A DNA stretch of 21,664 nucleotides. It comes from Burkholderiales bacterium UBA4657. GTDB taxonomy: Bacteria; Pseudomonadota; Gammaproteobacteria; Burkholderiales; Burkholderiaceae_E. The stretch lies in the NCBI GenBank assembly GCA_002405475.1, contig DHLX01000025.1, positions 1-21,664 on the forward strand, read 5' to 3'. Of the stretch, positions 1 to 6,284 are shown one piece after another. The notes below the pieces were generated by a model. It was not told where the DNA came from. It worked only from the letters and a program-made list of their open reading frames with translations, and made no database searches. The first letter of the stretch is position 1. Every line of letters begins with the position of its first letter. Position numbers and translations under genes: made by a program.

Positions 1-66
1 ATGCCGGGCCACAATCAAATGAAACGCACCATTCTTGAATTCAGTGGCATAAAACCCGTGACCGTT

Positions 67-162
67 TCAAGCTTTGGCCCCATAAAATACAGCCAACTGC
101 AACAACGCGAAAAGTGGCTTGCCCAAGCAGATATATATGGCCGCCAAGCCTAACATGGCCAT
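67..162 (-). CDS. Possible 31-residue hydrophobic peptide (doubtful)
   Basis: The frame starts with ATG at 162 (a second in-frame ATG is at 156) and ends with TGA at 67-69. AGGGAAG lies 5 nt upstream, a good ribosome-binding site in a region with little else. The product is almost wholly non-polar apart from a Gly-Lys-Pro turn and a Lys near the end, as in a single-pass membrane peptide. After the stop the same frame stays open to the window edge, so this may instead be the start of a decayed or frameshifted membrane-protein gene. I recognise no family. Chance is a serious alternative. Confidence 0.15.
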   Translation of the reverse strand: MAMLGLAAIYICLGKPLFALLQLAVFYGAKA

Positions 163-228
163 AAGGACTTCCCTGTCAAGCTAAATTGGGTGACTCACAT
201 TGACTTCTCCGTTTTATCAGACTGCTCG

Positions 229-246
229 CGTGCATGGCACGTTTTT
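229..246 (+). terminator. Weak hairpin plus T-run
   Basis: CGTGC and GCACG (229-233 and 237-241) form a 5-bp stem around a 3-nt ATG loop, followed by TTTTT at 242-246. It could end a plus-strand transcript entering from the left. The stem is short, so this is only a possibility. Confidence 0.2.
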
Positions 247-296
247 GCAGAACAACTATTCCACTGCTGCTAGCGCGATGCGCTGATACAAGAATT

Positions 297-1097
297 TTAC
301 GGTGCAGGGCGTATCGGCTGAAAGCTGATGTCGGCATAGTAGGAAACCGTGGATGCCCTGGTGTTATCGGTGTCGGTCATGACGCCTATGCCCAGCAACT
401 TTCCTGGCGCCCGGCCAAAGGCGCGCTGATAGTCTTCAATCAGGTTGCGTTCCAGTGCGTGCCAACGCCCCACACCTTCCGTACCACTTTGCGCCACGAT
501 TTTTTTAATACGCCCGGTATAGGCGTTCGGAATAACCTGTCCTACAGGCTGACGGTTATCCCAGATGTACATCAGAGTGGCGTAAGGTATTTCCTGACCC
601 GCCAGCAGACGCGCTTTTTCCATGAATAGCCGATCCCTGCCTGGTAGCTGGCTTTTGTCACCGTCGAACGAGACGATGATCCTGACCGGGGAATCGTCAT
701 CGTAGCGGCTGGTAGCGTCAGCTTGCTTGATCAATTGCTCGGTTTTCCACTGCCAGCGAAGGACGGGTAAGGCGTGGATGTCCAGGTCGATCCGGTGTTT
801 CAGACCGGAAGCACTGGCTTCAGCTTGAGCGCGCAAAACCACTTGTTGCAGCGCGCGCCCATCGGGCTGATTGACGCTATCAAGTACCATGTCGTAACGG
901 GTAGGTTTTTTTGCCGGGTGTACGATCCAGCTCACCCAGCCTTGGGGCAGGCGAGTGCCAACCTGCCCTTGGGAAAACAGGACCAGCGGGCCGGGTTGAT
1001 CAGAGGGGCGATCAGGTTGGCGACTGGCGCAGCCCAGTACCAAGGTCACGCACAAAAATACCGGTACAATCGACCAGCGTTGTCTTATGTTCAGCAC
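297..1097 (-). CDS. DUF3047 domain lipoprotein
   Basis: The body matches my recollection of DUF3047, a family of unknown function found in proteobacterial envelopes: a jelly-roll-like pattern with VRIIVSFDGD, then YATLMYIWDN, then a closing segment with GIGVMTDTDNT and YYADISF. The start is uncertain. A GTG at 1097 gives 266 residues with a compact signal peptide and lipobox (LVLG before Cys23), which favours a lipid-anchored protein facing the periplasm. An in-frame ATG at 1142 and a TTG at 1169 would add long, unusual N-terminal extensions. A TAAAAT hexamer 14 nt before the GTG could be a -10 element, which also favours the GTG. The gene is divergent from gtrA with a short shared control region, and no terminator is visible after it. 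Its biochemical role is unknown. Confidence 0.8.
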   Translation of the reverse strand: MLNIRQRWSIVPVFLCVTLVLGCASRQPDRPSDQPGPLVLFSQGQVGTRLPQGWVSWIVHPAKKPTRYDMVLDSVNQPDGRALQQVVLRAQAEASASGLKHRIDLDIHALPVLRWQWKTEQLIKQADATSRYDDDSPVRIIVSFDGDKSQLPGRDRLFMEKARLLAGQEIPYATLMYIWDNRQPVGQVIPNAYTGRIKKIVAQSGTEGVGRWHALERNLIEDYQRAFGRAPGKLLGIGVMTDTDNTRASTVSYYADISFQPIRPAP

Positions 1098-1159
1098 TTT
1101 TGCCCCGAATAATTTTATTGCCTGAATTTTCGCATAGACCATGCGGCTCAACACACGCT

Positions 1160-1165
1160 TAGAAT
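1160..1165 (+). promoter_or_regulatory. Candidate -10 element (TAGAAT) of gtrA
   Basis: TAGAAT ends 6 nt before the gtrA ATG, so transcription would begin at or next to the start codon. There is no convincing -35 hexamer and no purine-rich ribosome-binding site. The spacing is what a leaderless mRNA would need. The evidence is motif and spacing only. Confidence 0.3.
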
Positions 1166-1171
1166 GCAAAG

Positions 1172-1567
1172 ATGTTTGATCAATTTTTTCGATTTTTGTT
1201 CACTCTGACATGTGCCGGGTTGTTTTACGTGATTCTGGTGATCGCTGGTGTCGAGTTATGGCGCCTGACCAGTCTGGACGAATTACCCGACTGGGCCCGA
1301 TTTTCAGGCAATATTCTGGCATTGCTGACTGGTGCGGTGGCTGCGTACTGTCTGCAATCACGCTGGGTCTTTCGCCGCCGAACCGAACTGAAAAATTGCG
1401 GCCGTTATCTGGGTCTTATGGCGGCTATCTGGATCTTGCACGAACTTTTGCTCACTGTCATGCTGGCGGTACTTGCCCTGTCTTATCCGCTGGTACTGGC
1501 TTTGACCTTATGTGTTAGCCTGGGCTTGGCCTTCCTTGGGTGTAAAAAATATATATTTCTGACCTGA
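1172..1567 (+). CDS. GtrA-family small membrane protein
   Basis: The 131-residue protein has four predicted membrane helices (about residues 5-28, 44-66, 79-103 and 107-129). The segment after helix 2, SRWVFRRR, and the final KKYIF match the conserved aromatic/basic signatures of the GtrA family. Members are thought to move or present polyprenyl-phosphate-linked sugars across the inner membrane, as GtrA does in O-antigen glucosylation. It is followed after 6 nt by a ChbG/HpnK-like gene. That pairing is often seen in lipid-sugar modification loci, but the expected glycosyltransferase is not in this window. The ATG at 1172 has no clear ribosome-binding site. The family call is firm and the exact substrate unknown. 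Confidence 0.8.
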   Translation: MFDQFFRFLFTLTCAGLFYVILVIAGVELWRLTSLDELPDWARFSGNILALLTGAVAAYCLQSRWVFRRRTELKNCGRYLGLMAAIWILHELLLTVMLAVLALSYPLVLALTLCVSLGLAFLGCKKYIFLT

Positions 1568-1578
1568 CCTGACATGAC
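1559..1578 (+). repeat. CTGAC pentamer repeat over gtrA stop and chbG start
   Basis: Three exact CTGAC units (1559-1573) are followed by ATGAC, whose first three bases are the chbG start codon. The run contains the gtrA TGA, the whole intergenic gap and the chbG ATG. Adding or removing a unit would keep a gtrA stop but change the gap by 5 nt. Confidence 0.75.
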
Positions 1579-2425
1579 AACTGGAATCAAAAGAATAGTG
1601 ATCTGCGCCGACGATTTCGGTTTTTCCGAAGGGGTTTGCCGTGGCGTGCTGGAACTGGCGGAAAACGAGCGTATCAGCGCCGTGAGTTGTCTGACACAAG
1701 GGGCGTGGTGGCCACGGTTTTCTTCCCAATTATCGAGTGTACCTACTGTCGCCGGAGGACTGGTCAGCGTGGGCTTGCAATGGAATCTGACCAACGCTCT
1801 GGGTAACGGTCCGTCGATCCGGTCGGTCATTATGGAGGCCTACCTCGGCAAACTGGCGGCGCGCGCCGCCGACACCCTGGATATGCAACTGGACTTGTTC
1901 CGGCAACACTGGGGACGTTTGCCGGACTTTATCGCGGGTCATCAGCAGGTTCAGCAATTGCCGGGAGCAGCGGAAGTCCTGATCGAGACCGTGCAACGCC
2001 GATTTGGCAGCAACCTGCCGATGATTCGTAATGGCCTGTCCTTGCAGCCTCGGGGAATGAAAGCCAAAATGCTGGCGTCTTTTGGCGGCCGGGATTTCAA
2101 GGATCGGTTGGCGGCGCAAGGTCTGCTGACTAATAGCGACTTCGAAGGCTGGTACGACTACGCTGACGAGTCGCCCTATGGCCAGCATATGCAGCACTGG
2201 CTGGCACGCTGCGCGCACCGCGGTCTAATTGTATGCCACCCGGGGCGCCCTGGCTACGCACTGGATTCTGAACCGTTTTCCATGGCACGTTCGCGTGAGT
2301 TCCGTTTCCTGTCGGGTGATGCATTTCCGGCTTCCCTGACCTTGCTCGGAGTTGGTTTGATGCCGTTTAGCAGCCGTTTTTTTACCAGCAAGAATAACAA
2401 ACCGGGTCGCAGCGCAGTTCGTTAG
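1574..2425 (+). CDS. ChbG/HpnK-like (YdjC-fold) deacetylase with altered His motifs
   Basis: The 283-residue length and overall pattern fit the ChbG/HpnK/YdjC carbohydrate deacetylases, which use a metal held by one Asp and two His to remove acetyl groups from sugars. ADDFG at residues 12-16 and CHPG at 221-224 are intact. The usual GLHxNLT motif reads GLQWNLT (67-73), and the usual GHQHVH reads GHQQVQ (122-127), leaving only His123 there. This would remove at least one expected metal ligand, so the enzyme may be inactive, bind metal differently or have changed function. The gene is probably co-transcribed with gtrA. It lacks a ribosome-binding site, so translation is probably coupled to gtrA. 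A lipid-linked amino-sugar substrate is an inference from gtrA. Confidence 0.75.
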   Translation: MTTGIKRIVICADDFGFSEGVCRGVLELAENERISAVSCLTQGAWWPRFSSQLSSVPTVAGGLVSVGLQWNLTNALGNGPSIRSVIMEAYLGKLAARAADTLDMQLDLFRQHWGRLPDFIAGHQQVQQLPGAAEVLIETVQRRFGSNLPMIRNGLSLQPRGMKAKMLASFGGRDFKDRLAAQGLLTNSDFEGWYDYADESPYGQHMQHWLARCAHRGLIVCHPGRPGYALDSEPFSMARSREFRFLSGDAFPASLTLLGVGLMPFSSRFFTSKNNKPGRSAVR

Positions 2426-2427
2426 CT

Positions 2428-3252
2428 TTAGTCCAAAATAATCTTGCTCGGGTCAAATTGCGGTTCTGGAAAGCGTAGCCCTAGCCGCTCCAGTTGTTCG
2501 ATCAATAAGCGAGAAATCATCAGATTGCGGTTGGTTTTCGAGTCGGCAGGTACGACCCACCATGGTGCGTATTCCGTTGAGGTGGCGTTCAGAAGCGCCT
2601 CATAGGCCTGCTGGTAGCCGTTCCACTGTTCACGCGCATGCAAATCAGCCGGGTCAAATTTCCACTGTTTTTCCGGCCTGTCCAGCCGCTCTTGCAATCG
2701 CCTTTTCTGTTCTTCCTTGGACAGGTGCAGAAAACATTTGATCAGCACCGTACCAGACTGGTGCAGCAGGCGTTCAAAGTCGCGTATTTGCGCAAAACGA
2801 CGCTCTTGCTCCAGCGCGTCGATCTGACCCAGCACTACCGGTACCAGCACGTCTTCGTAGTGGCTGCGGTTGAAGATGACGATTTCTCCCGCTTTCGGAA
2901 CCTGGGCATGAACACGCCATAAAAAGTCGCGTGCCTTTTCCTCTGCCGTCGGGGCCTTGAAGGCAGCCACCCTGACACCCAGTGGATCCACACTTTTGAA
3001 AACCTGGCGGATAGTGCCGTCCTTGCCACTGGTGTCCATGCCTTGCAATACCAGCAGGATTTTGTAGCGCTGGTCGGCGTACAAAACGTTCTGCCACTGG
3101 TCAAGTCGCTGCGACAGTTCGGCCAATGAGGCCTGCGCCACGGCCTTGTCGATGCCACGAAAAGTGGTATCGCCGGGGTCAATGCTGTCGAGCCTGAACG
3201 GCGGGGTGACGGCAAAACGCTCGGTCGAGTCAAGGCGAATTTTCTTCTGCAT
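2428..3252 (-). CDS. Polyphosphate kinase 2 family protein (PPK2)
   Basis: The 274-residue protein carries the PPK2 hallmarks: Walker A GMDTSGKDGT (71-80), Walker B IVIFNRSHYEDV (124-135), an Arg/Lys-rich lid around residues 184-199 and a closing PWWVVPADSKTNRN (230-243). PPK2 enzymes transfer phosphate between polyphosphate and nucleotides in the cytoplasm. The single-domain length and the PLGVRV/FLWRVH segments look most like class III enzymes, which phosphorylate AMP and ADP, but subclass cannot be settled by eye. The ATG at 3252 has no strong ribosome-binding site. The gene converges on chbG with only 2 nt between stop codons and is divergent from ffh; the ffh -35 region overlaps its start codon. 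Confidence 0.9.
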   Translation of the reverse strand: MQKKIRLDSTERFAVTPPFRLDSIDPGDTTFRGIDKAVAQASLAELSQRLDQWQNVLYADQRYKILLVLQGMDTSGKDGTIRQVFKSVDPLGVRVAAFKAPTAEEKARDFLWRVHAQVPKAGEIVIFNRSHYEDVLVPVVLGQIDALEQERRFAQIRDFERLLHQSGTVLIKCFLHLSKEEQKRRLQERLDRPEKQWKFDPADLHAREQWNGYQQAYEALLNATSTEYAPWWVVPADSKTNRNLMISRLLIEQLERLGLRFPEPQFDPSKIILD

Positions 3253-3280
3253 GAGCTTAGTTTAACTGCACGGCTACAAT
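3251..3280 (+). promoter_or_regulatory. Candidate ffh promoter
   Basis: TACAAT at 3275-3280 matches the -10 consensus in 5 of 6 positions. An 18-nt spacer separates it from a weak -35 (ATGAGC, 3251-3256, 3 of 6). Transcription would start near 3287 and leave a leader of about 28 nt holding the AGGAG of ffh. The -35 overlaps the ppk2 start codon on the other strand. Confidence 0.45.
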
Positions 3281-3314
3281 GCTGGCAAAGTCTGTTTTTC
3301 AGGAGTCTGTTTCC

Positions 3315-4688
3315 ATGTTTGATCATTTGTCCCAACGACTGGCAAAAGTCGTCAAGACCATGCGCGGTGAAGCGCGCATTACCGAAACCAATTCGGCCGA
3401 TATGTTGCGTGAGGTGCGTTTGGCACTGCTCGAGGCCGATGTGGCTCTGCCCGTAGTGCGTGAATTCATGGCGCGGGTGAAGGAGCGTGCTCTGGGCGAA
3501 GAAGTAGTCGGTTCGCTCACGCCAGGGCAGGCTCTGGTCGGGGTAGTACAAAAAGAGCTGACGCAGATCATTGGCGGTAGTGCTGAGGCAACAGCCGCCG
3601 AGTTGAACCTGGCAACCACACCGCCGGCCATTATTCTGATGGCGGGTCTGCAGGGGGCGGGTAAAACCACCACCGTGGGCAAGCTGGCGAAATGGCTCAA
3701 GGAAAAACACAAGAAAAAAGTGCTGGTAGTCTCGGCTGACATTTATCGCCCCGCCGCGATACAGCAACTACAAACGGTCGCCAGCCAGGTCGATGCCGAC
3801 TTCTTTCCTTCCAGTGCCGAACAAGCGCCGGTGGCGATCGCCCAGGCCGCCATACAGTGGGCCAAAACCCATTATCACGATGTGCTGATTGTCGATACCG
3901 CCGGGCGTCTGGCAGTGGACGAGGCCATGATGAGCGAAATTCGTGCTTTGCATCAAGCCATAGCGCCCGCCGAAACGCTGTTTGTAGTCGATGCCATGAC
4001 AGGCCAGGATGCGGTCAATACGGCCAAGGCATTCGCCGAAGCCCTGCCGCTGACCGGCATTGTGCTGACCAAACTCGATGGTGATGCCCGCGGCGGCGCG
4101 GCCTTGTCGGTGCGCTTTATGACCGGGCAGCCGATTAAATTCGTCGGTGTGGGTGAAAAGCTCGACGGGCTCGAGCCGTTTTATCCCGAGCGCATGGCGC
4201 AGCGCATACTGGGGATGGGCGATATTCTGGCTCTGGTCGAAGAAGCGCAAAAAAGCGTGGATATGGCTGAAGCGCAAAAGATGGCCGACAAGCTGAAAAA
4301 GGGTGGCGGCTTTGATCTGAATGACTTCAAAATGCAGATGAGCCAGATGAAAAAAATGGGCGGCTTGTCTGGTCTGATCGACAAATTGCCGGCCCAGATG
4401 CAAGCTGCCGCTGGTCAGGCCAACATGGGCATGGCGGAAAAACAGGTACGGCGTATGGAGGGCATTATCAATGCCATGACGCCGCAGGAACGTAGCAAAC
4501 CGGAATTGATCAAGGCCAGTCGCAAGCGCCGAATCGCCACTGGGGCGGGAGTGCCCGTACAGGAAGTGAACCGTTTGCTGAATCAGTTCGATCAGGTTCA
4601 GGGCATGATGAAAAAGATGCAGAAGGGCGGTATGGCCAAAATGCTGCGCGGCATGAAGGGCATGATGGGCAAGGGTGCACCGTTTTAG
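3315..4688 (+). CDS. ffh: Signal recognition particle protein Ffh
   Basis: The 457-residue protein has the complete SRP54 layout. An N-terminal helical bundle is followed by the G domain with GLQGAGKTTT (111-120), DTAGR (194-198) and TKLDGD (252-257). A Met-rich M domain runs from about residue 305 to the end, including MQMSQMKKMGG and many MxxM pairs near the C terminus. With 4.5S RNA it binds signal sequences of nascent inner-membrane proteins and delivers ribosomes to FtsY. The ATG at 3315 is chosen because AGGAG lies 9 nt upstream and the protein then begins MFDHLSQRL, the family's usual N terminus; an in-frame ATG at 3279 would add 12 unrelated residues. No 4.5S RNA gene is visible in the window. 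Confidence 0.97.
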   Translation: MFDHLSQRLAKVVKTMRGEARITETNSADMLREVRLALLEADVALPVVREFMARVKERALGEEVVGSLTPGQALVGVVQKELTQIIGGSAEATAAELNLATTPPAIILMAGLQGAGKTTTVGKLAKWLKEKHKKKVLVVSADIYRPAAIQQLQTVASQVDADFFPSSAEQAPVAIAQAAIQWAKTHYHDVLIVDTAGRLAVDEAMMSEIRALHQAIAPAETLFVVDAMTGQDAVNTAKAFAEALPLTGIVLTKLDGDARGGAALSVRFMTGQPIKFVGVGEKLDGLEPFYPERMAQRILGMGDILALVEEAQKSVDMAEAQKMADKLKKGGGFDLNDFKMQMSQMKKMGGLSGLIDKLPAQMQAAAGQANMGMAEKQVRRMEGIINAMTPQERSKPELIKASRKRRIATGAGVPVQEVNRLLNQFDQVQGMMKKMQKGGMAKMLRGMKGMMGKGAPF

Positions 4689-4721
4689 ATCGCGCGCCCT
4701 AGAGAAAAAACACAACAGTGC

Positions 4722-4737
4722 TTTCATTTTAATGAAA
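4722..4737. repeat. 16-bp AT-rich palindrome next to the -35
   Basis: TTTCATT and AATGAAA are exact reverse complements separated by TT. The palindrome ends 5 nt before a TTGACA hexamer, where an operator or an UP element would sit. Confidence 0.6.
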
Positions 4738-4742
4738 AAATC

Positions 4743-4788
4743 TTGACAACAAACCGTGCTTGCCTGATGCTTCGCGCCAAGGTACTAA
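4743..4788 (+). promoter_or_regulatory. Candidate promoter region of the SWIB/H1-like gene
   Basis: A perfect -35 hexamer TTGACA lies at 4743-4748, but the hexamer at 17-nt spacing (GATGCT, 4766-4771) is poor. A second reading pairs TTGCCT (4760-4765) with TACTAA (4783-4788), also at 17 nt. AT-rich sequence precedes the first -35. Either start would leave a leader of roughly 80-100 nt. Confidence 0.4.
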
Positions 4789-4875
4789 GCATTTTCTCTA
4801 GGGAAATACGCTCCATACCGGCTTGAATGTTGAATCGCTACCCGTTCTTGTACTGCCTCGTTGAAAGGAAACTGC

Positions 4876-5343
4876 ATGGCAACCGCGAAGAAAGCTGCAA
4901 AAAAAGCCCCGGCCAAGAAGGCCGCTGCAAAGAAACCGGCCGCTAAGAAAGCCCCGGCCAAAAAAGTAGCCGCTAAGAAAGCTCCGGCCAAAAAGCCGGT
5001 CGCTAAAAAAGCAGCCGCTAAAAAAGCTCCAGCGAAAAAAGCTGTAGCCAAGAAAGCCCCGGCGAAAAAAGCCGCCAAGCCCAAGACCAAACGCGCCCCG
5101 AATCCGGCGTTGATGAAGCCGCTGACCCCCTCGGCAGTGCTCGCCGCCGTAGTAGGCGCCGCGCCGCTGGCTCGTCCGGCAGCGACCAAGAAAATCTGGG
5201 ACTACATCAAGAAATTCGGTCTGCAAGACAAGGTCAACAAGCGCATGATCAATGCAGACGATAAGTTGAAAGTATTGTTTGGCGGCAAGTCGCAAGCCTC
5301 CATGTTTGACCTGGCTAAATTTGTTTCAGCACACCTGAAATAA
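4876..5343 (+). CDS. Histone H1-like Ala/Lys-rich protein with SWIB/MDM2 domain
   Basis: The 155-residue protein has two parts. Residues 1 to about 73 are an Ala-Lys-Pro repeat built on KKAPAKK-type units, resembling the eukaryotic histone H1 tail and bacterial H1-like proteins. Residues about 75-155 form a SWIB domain, recognisable from LARPAATKKIWDYIKK, then INADDKLKVLFG and the final MFDLAKFVSAHL. The tail should bind DNA without sequence specificity, while SWIB domains usually mediate chromatin or protein contacts, so a nucleoid-associated role is likely but not demonstrated. The ATG at 4876 follows AAGGA at 7-nt spacing. The gene has its own promoter region and a strong terminator, so it is probably a single-gene unit. 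The low-complexity DNA may be prone to length change. Confidence 0.88.
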   Translation: MATAKKAAKKAPAKKAAAKKPAAKKAPAKKVAAKKAPAKKPVAKKAAAKKAPAKKAVAKKAPAKKAAKPKTKRAPNPALMKPLTPSAVLAAVVGAAPLARPAATKKIWDYIKKFGLQDKVNKRMINADDKLKVLFGGKSQASMFDLAKFVSAHLK

Positions 5344-5364
5344 TTGCACGGGCTAGATGTAAAG

Positions 5365-5397
5365 GCCGCCTGAACTTCAGGCGGCTTTTTTATTTTT
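5365..5397 (+). terminator. Rho-independent terminator after the SWIB gene
   Basis: GCCGCCTG and CAGGCGGC pair as an 8-bp GC-rich stem around a 5-nt AACTT loop (5365-5385), followed by a T-rich run to 5397. It lies about 20 nt after the SWIB stop. The T-run overlaps the last codons of the convergent TPR gene. The T-tract on the opposite strand is poor, so termination is expected mainly on the plus strand. Confidence 0.92.
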
Positions 5398-5872
5398 TGG
5401 TTTTTGAATAGTTTGCCAGAGCCGCTTCCAGGTCTTTGTATTCAGGGCAATTCCTGCCGCAAATGCGTTCCAGTTCCAGCAGATGTTTGCGCGCATTGTC
5501 GGGCTGGTTCAGTTTCAAGTACAGTTCCCCGTAATATTCGTGCGCACCACGATGGTTGGGATCCAGCTTGAGAGCCTCTTCATAATGCGTTTGAGCCCGC
5601 TTGTAATTACCGGTATTGCGCAGCGAATAGGCCAGCAGATTATGGGCGTCAGCATTTTTCGGCTCACGCTGTACGACGCTTTCCAGTTCACGTAGCGCCA
5701 CGTTCCAGTTTCTGCGAACTATCGCACCACGTGCAGCAGCCAGACTGTCTTTGGCTTCGGACTCGGCATAGGTGCTGCCCGAGCCCGAAGTATCTACGGC
5801 ACTGGCAGTCATTTGAATCATGGTCAGACTGCAAGCCATGACGACCGCCGGCATAGAGTCAAGTAAACGCAT
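5390..5872 (-). CDS. Exported TPR-repeat protein
   Basis: The 160-residue protein starts with a signal peptide ending near TASA and continues with two to three tetratricopeptide repeats. Signature positions are visible in NADAHNLLAYSLRNTGNYKRA, with LDPNHRGAHEYYGELYLKL following. TPRs are protein-protein interaction scaffolds, and the signal peptide places this one in the periplasm or envelope. Two Cys near the C terminus (ICGRNC) could form a disulfide. The ATG at 5872 has AGGGGG 8 nt upstream; a GTG at 5875 is an alternative. The start lies 13 nt after the preceding lipoprotein gene, so they are probably co-transcribed. The partner is unknown. Confidence 0.8.
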   Translation of the reverse strand: MRLLDSMPAVVMACSLTMIQMTASAVDTSGSGSTYAESEAKDSLAAARGAIVRRNWNVALRELESVVQREPKNADAHNLLAYSLRNTGNYKRAQTHYEEALKLDPNHRGAHEYYGELYLKLNQPDNARKHLLELERICGRNCPEYKDLEAALANYSKTKK

Positions 5873-5885
5873 CACTCATTCCCCC

Positions 5886-6215
5886 TTATCGTTGAATCCA
5901 GATATGAAATCGTGGCCAGCCCCAGGGCCAGTCGGAATATTGCCGCTCCTGACGTCGGGCTTCATCAATTTCGGTTTGACGTAAATAGTCAATCACCTTG
6001 TCCGGCACGCCTGCCTGACTCAGTTTGACAATATCCTGATTACTCAGGCGATACACCACATAGCCCGATTCGCGCACACGGGCAATCACTTTATCTGCCG
6101 ACTCGCCGCTTTGGTGCATGGCGATAATCTGCTCCAGCGTCGGGGCCGGCGGGCGCGTGGTGGCGCAACCGAACAGGGCGGTCAAGAGCAATAGGCTGAT
6201 AAACAGAGGGCGCAT
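5886..6215 (-). CDS. Small predicted lipoprotein
   Basis: The 109-residue product begins with a short signal peptide and a lipobox ending LFG before Cys16, so it should be lipid-anchored. The mature part has two similar helical segments (IIAMHQSGESADKVIARV and IVKLSQAGVPDKVIDYL) separated by SGYVVYRLSNQ. This pattern occurs in many uncharacterised proteobacterial lipoproteins. The end is Trp-rich (DWPWGWPRFHIW). The ATG at 6215 gives a normal lipoprotein leader; in-frame extensions upstream would bury it. It lies 69 nt after the transglycosylase gene and 13 nt before the TPR gene, inside a run of envelope genes. Function is unknown. Confidence 0.75.
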   Translation of the reverse strand: MRPLFISLLLLTALFGCATTRPPAPTLEQIIAMHQSGESADKVIARVRESGYVVYRLSNQDIVKLSQAGVPDKVIDYLRQTEIDEARRQERQYSDWPWGWPRFHIWIQR

Positions 6216-6284
6216 GGGGTGAGTGTACTCTCTGTAGGCAGAGCTGTCAGCCGCCATCGGGTAGCCGATGTGGGTCAGGGATGA

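Larger units (their letters stand above)
1..296. other. Left-edge region without a convincing gene
   Basis: This AT-richer stretch lies between the window edge and the stop codon of the DUF3047 gene. A plus-strand frame is open from base 1 to a TAA at 151-153 (50 residues) and could be the tail of a gene entering from the left. Its translation resembles nothing I know. On the minus strand there is a 31-residue hydrophobic frame at 67-162, listed separately. A weak hairpin followed by five T lies at 229-246. No RNA gene or mobile-element end is visible. Confidence 0.5.
4697..4803. repeat. Perfect 12-bp inverted repeat flanking the SWIB promoter region
   Basis: CCCTAGAGAAAA at 4697-4708 is matched exactly, in reverse complement, by TTTTCTCTAGGG at 4792-4803. 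The 83 nt between hold an AT-rich palindrome and the likely promoter of the SWIB gene. I see no duplicated target site outside the arms and no coding capacity inside. Paired regulator sites, a long-range stem or a relic of a miniature element are all possible. Confidence 0.75.

Noticed and set aside
2835..3767. Open frame of 310 codons antisense to ffh and running into ppk2
   Set aside because: Its end lies in another frame of ppk2 and its start inside ffh. It has no ribosome-binding site and no recognisable domain.
3768..4727. Long open frame (319 codons) antisense to ffh
   Set aside because: It mirrors the codon pattern of ffh, is rich in His and Leu as reversed frames are, and matches no family. 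ffh itself is certain.
4697..4803. Miniature transposable element bounded by the 12-bp inverted repeat
   Set aside because: No target-site duplication is visible outside the arms and no second copy occurs in the window, so it is reported only as an inverted repeat.
4876..5094. Tandem-repeat or CRISPR-like array from the periodic GCCAAGAAAGC-type DNA
   Set aside because: The periodicity follows Ala-Lys-Pro codons, lacks spacers and is in frame with a SWIB domain; it is coding low complexity.
5363..5385. Terminator arm AGGCCGCCTGAA resembles Neisseriaceae DNA uptake sequences, which often form terminators
   Set aside because: I found no second copy of this 12-mer in 21.7 kb, whereas uptake sequences recur about every kilobase. 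Other CCTGAA hits have unrelated flanks.
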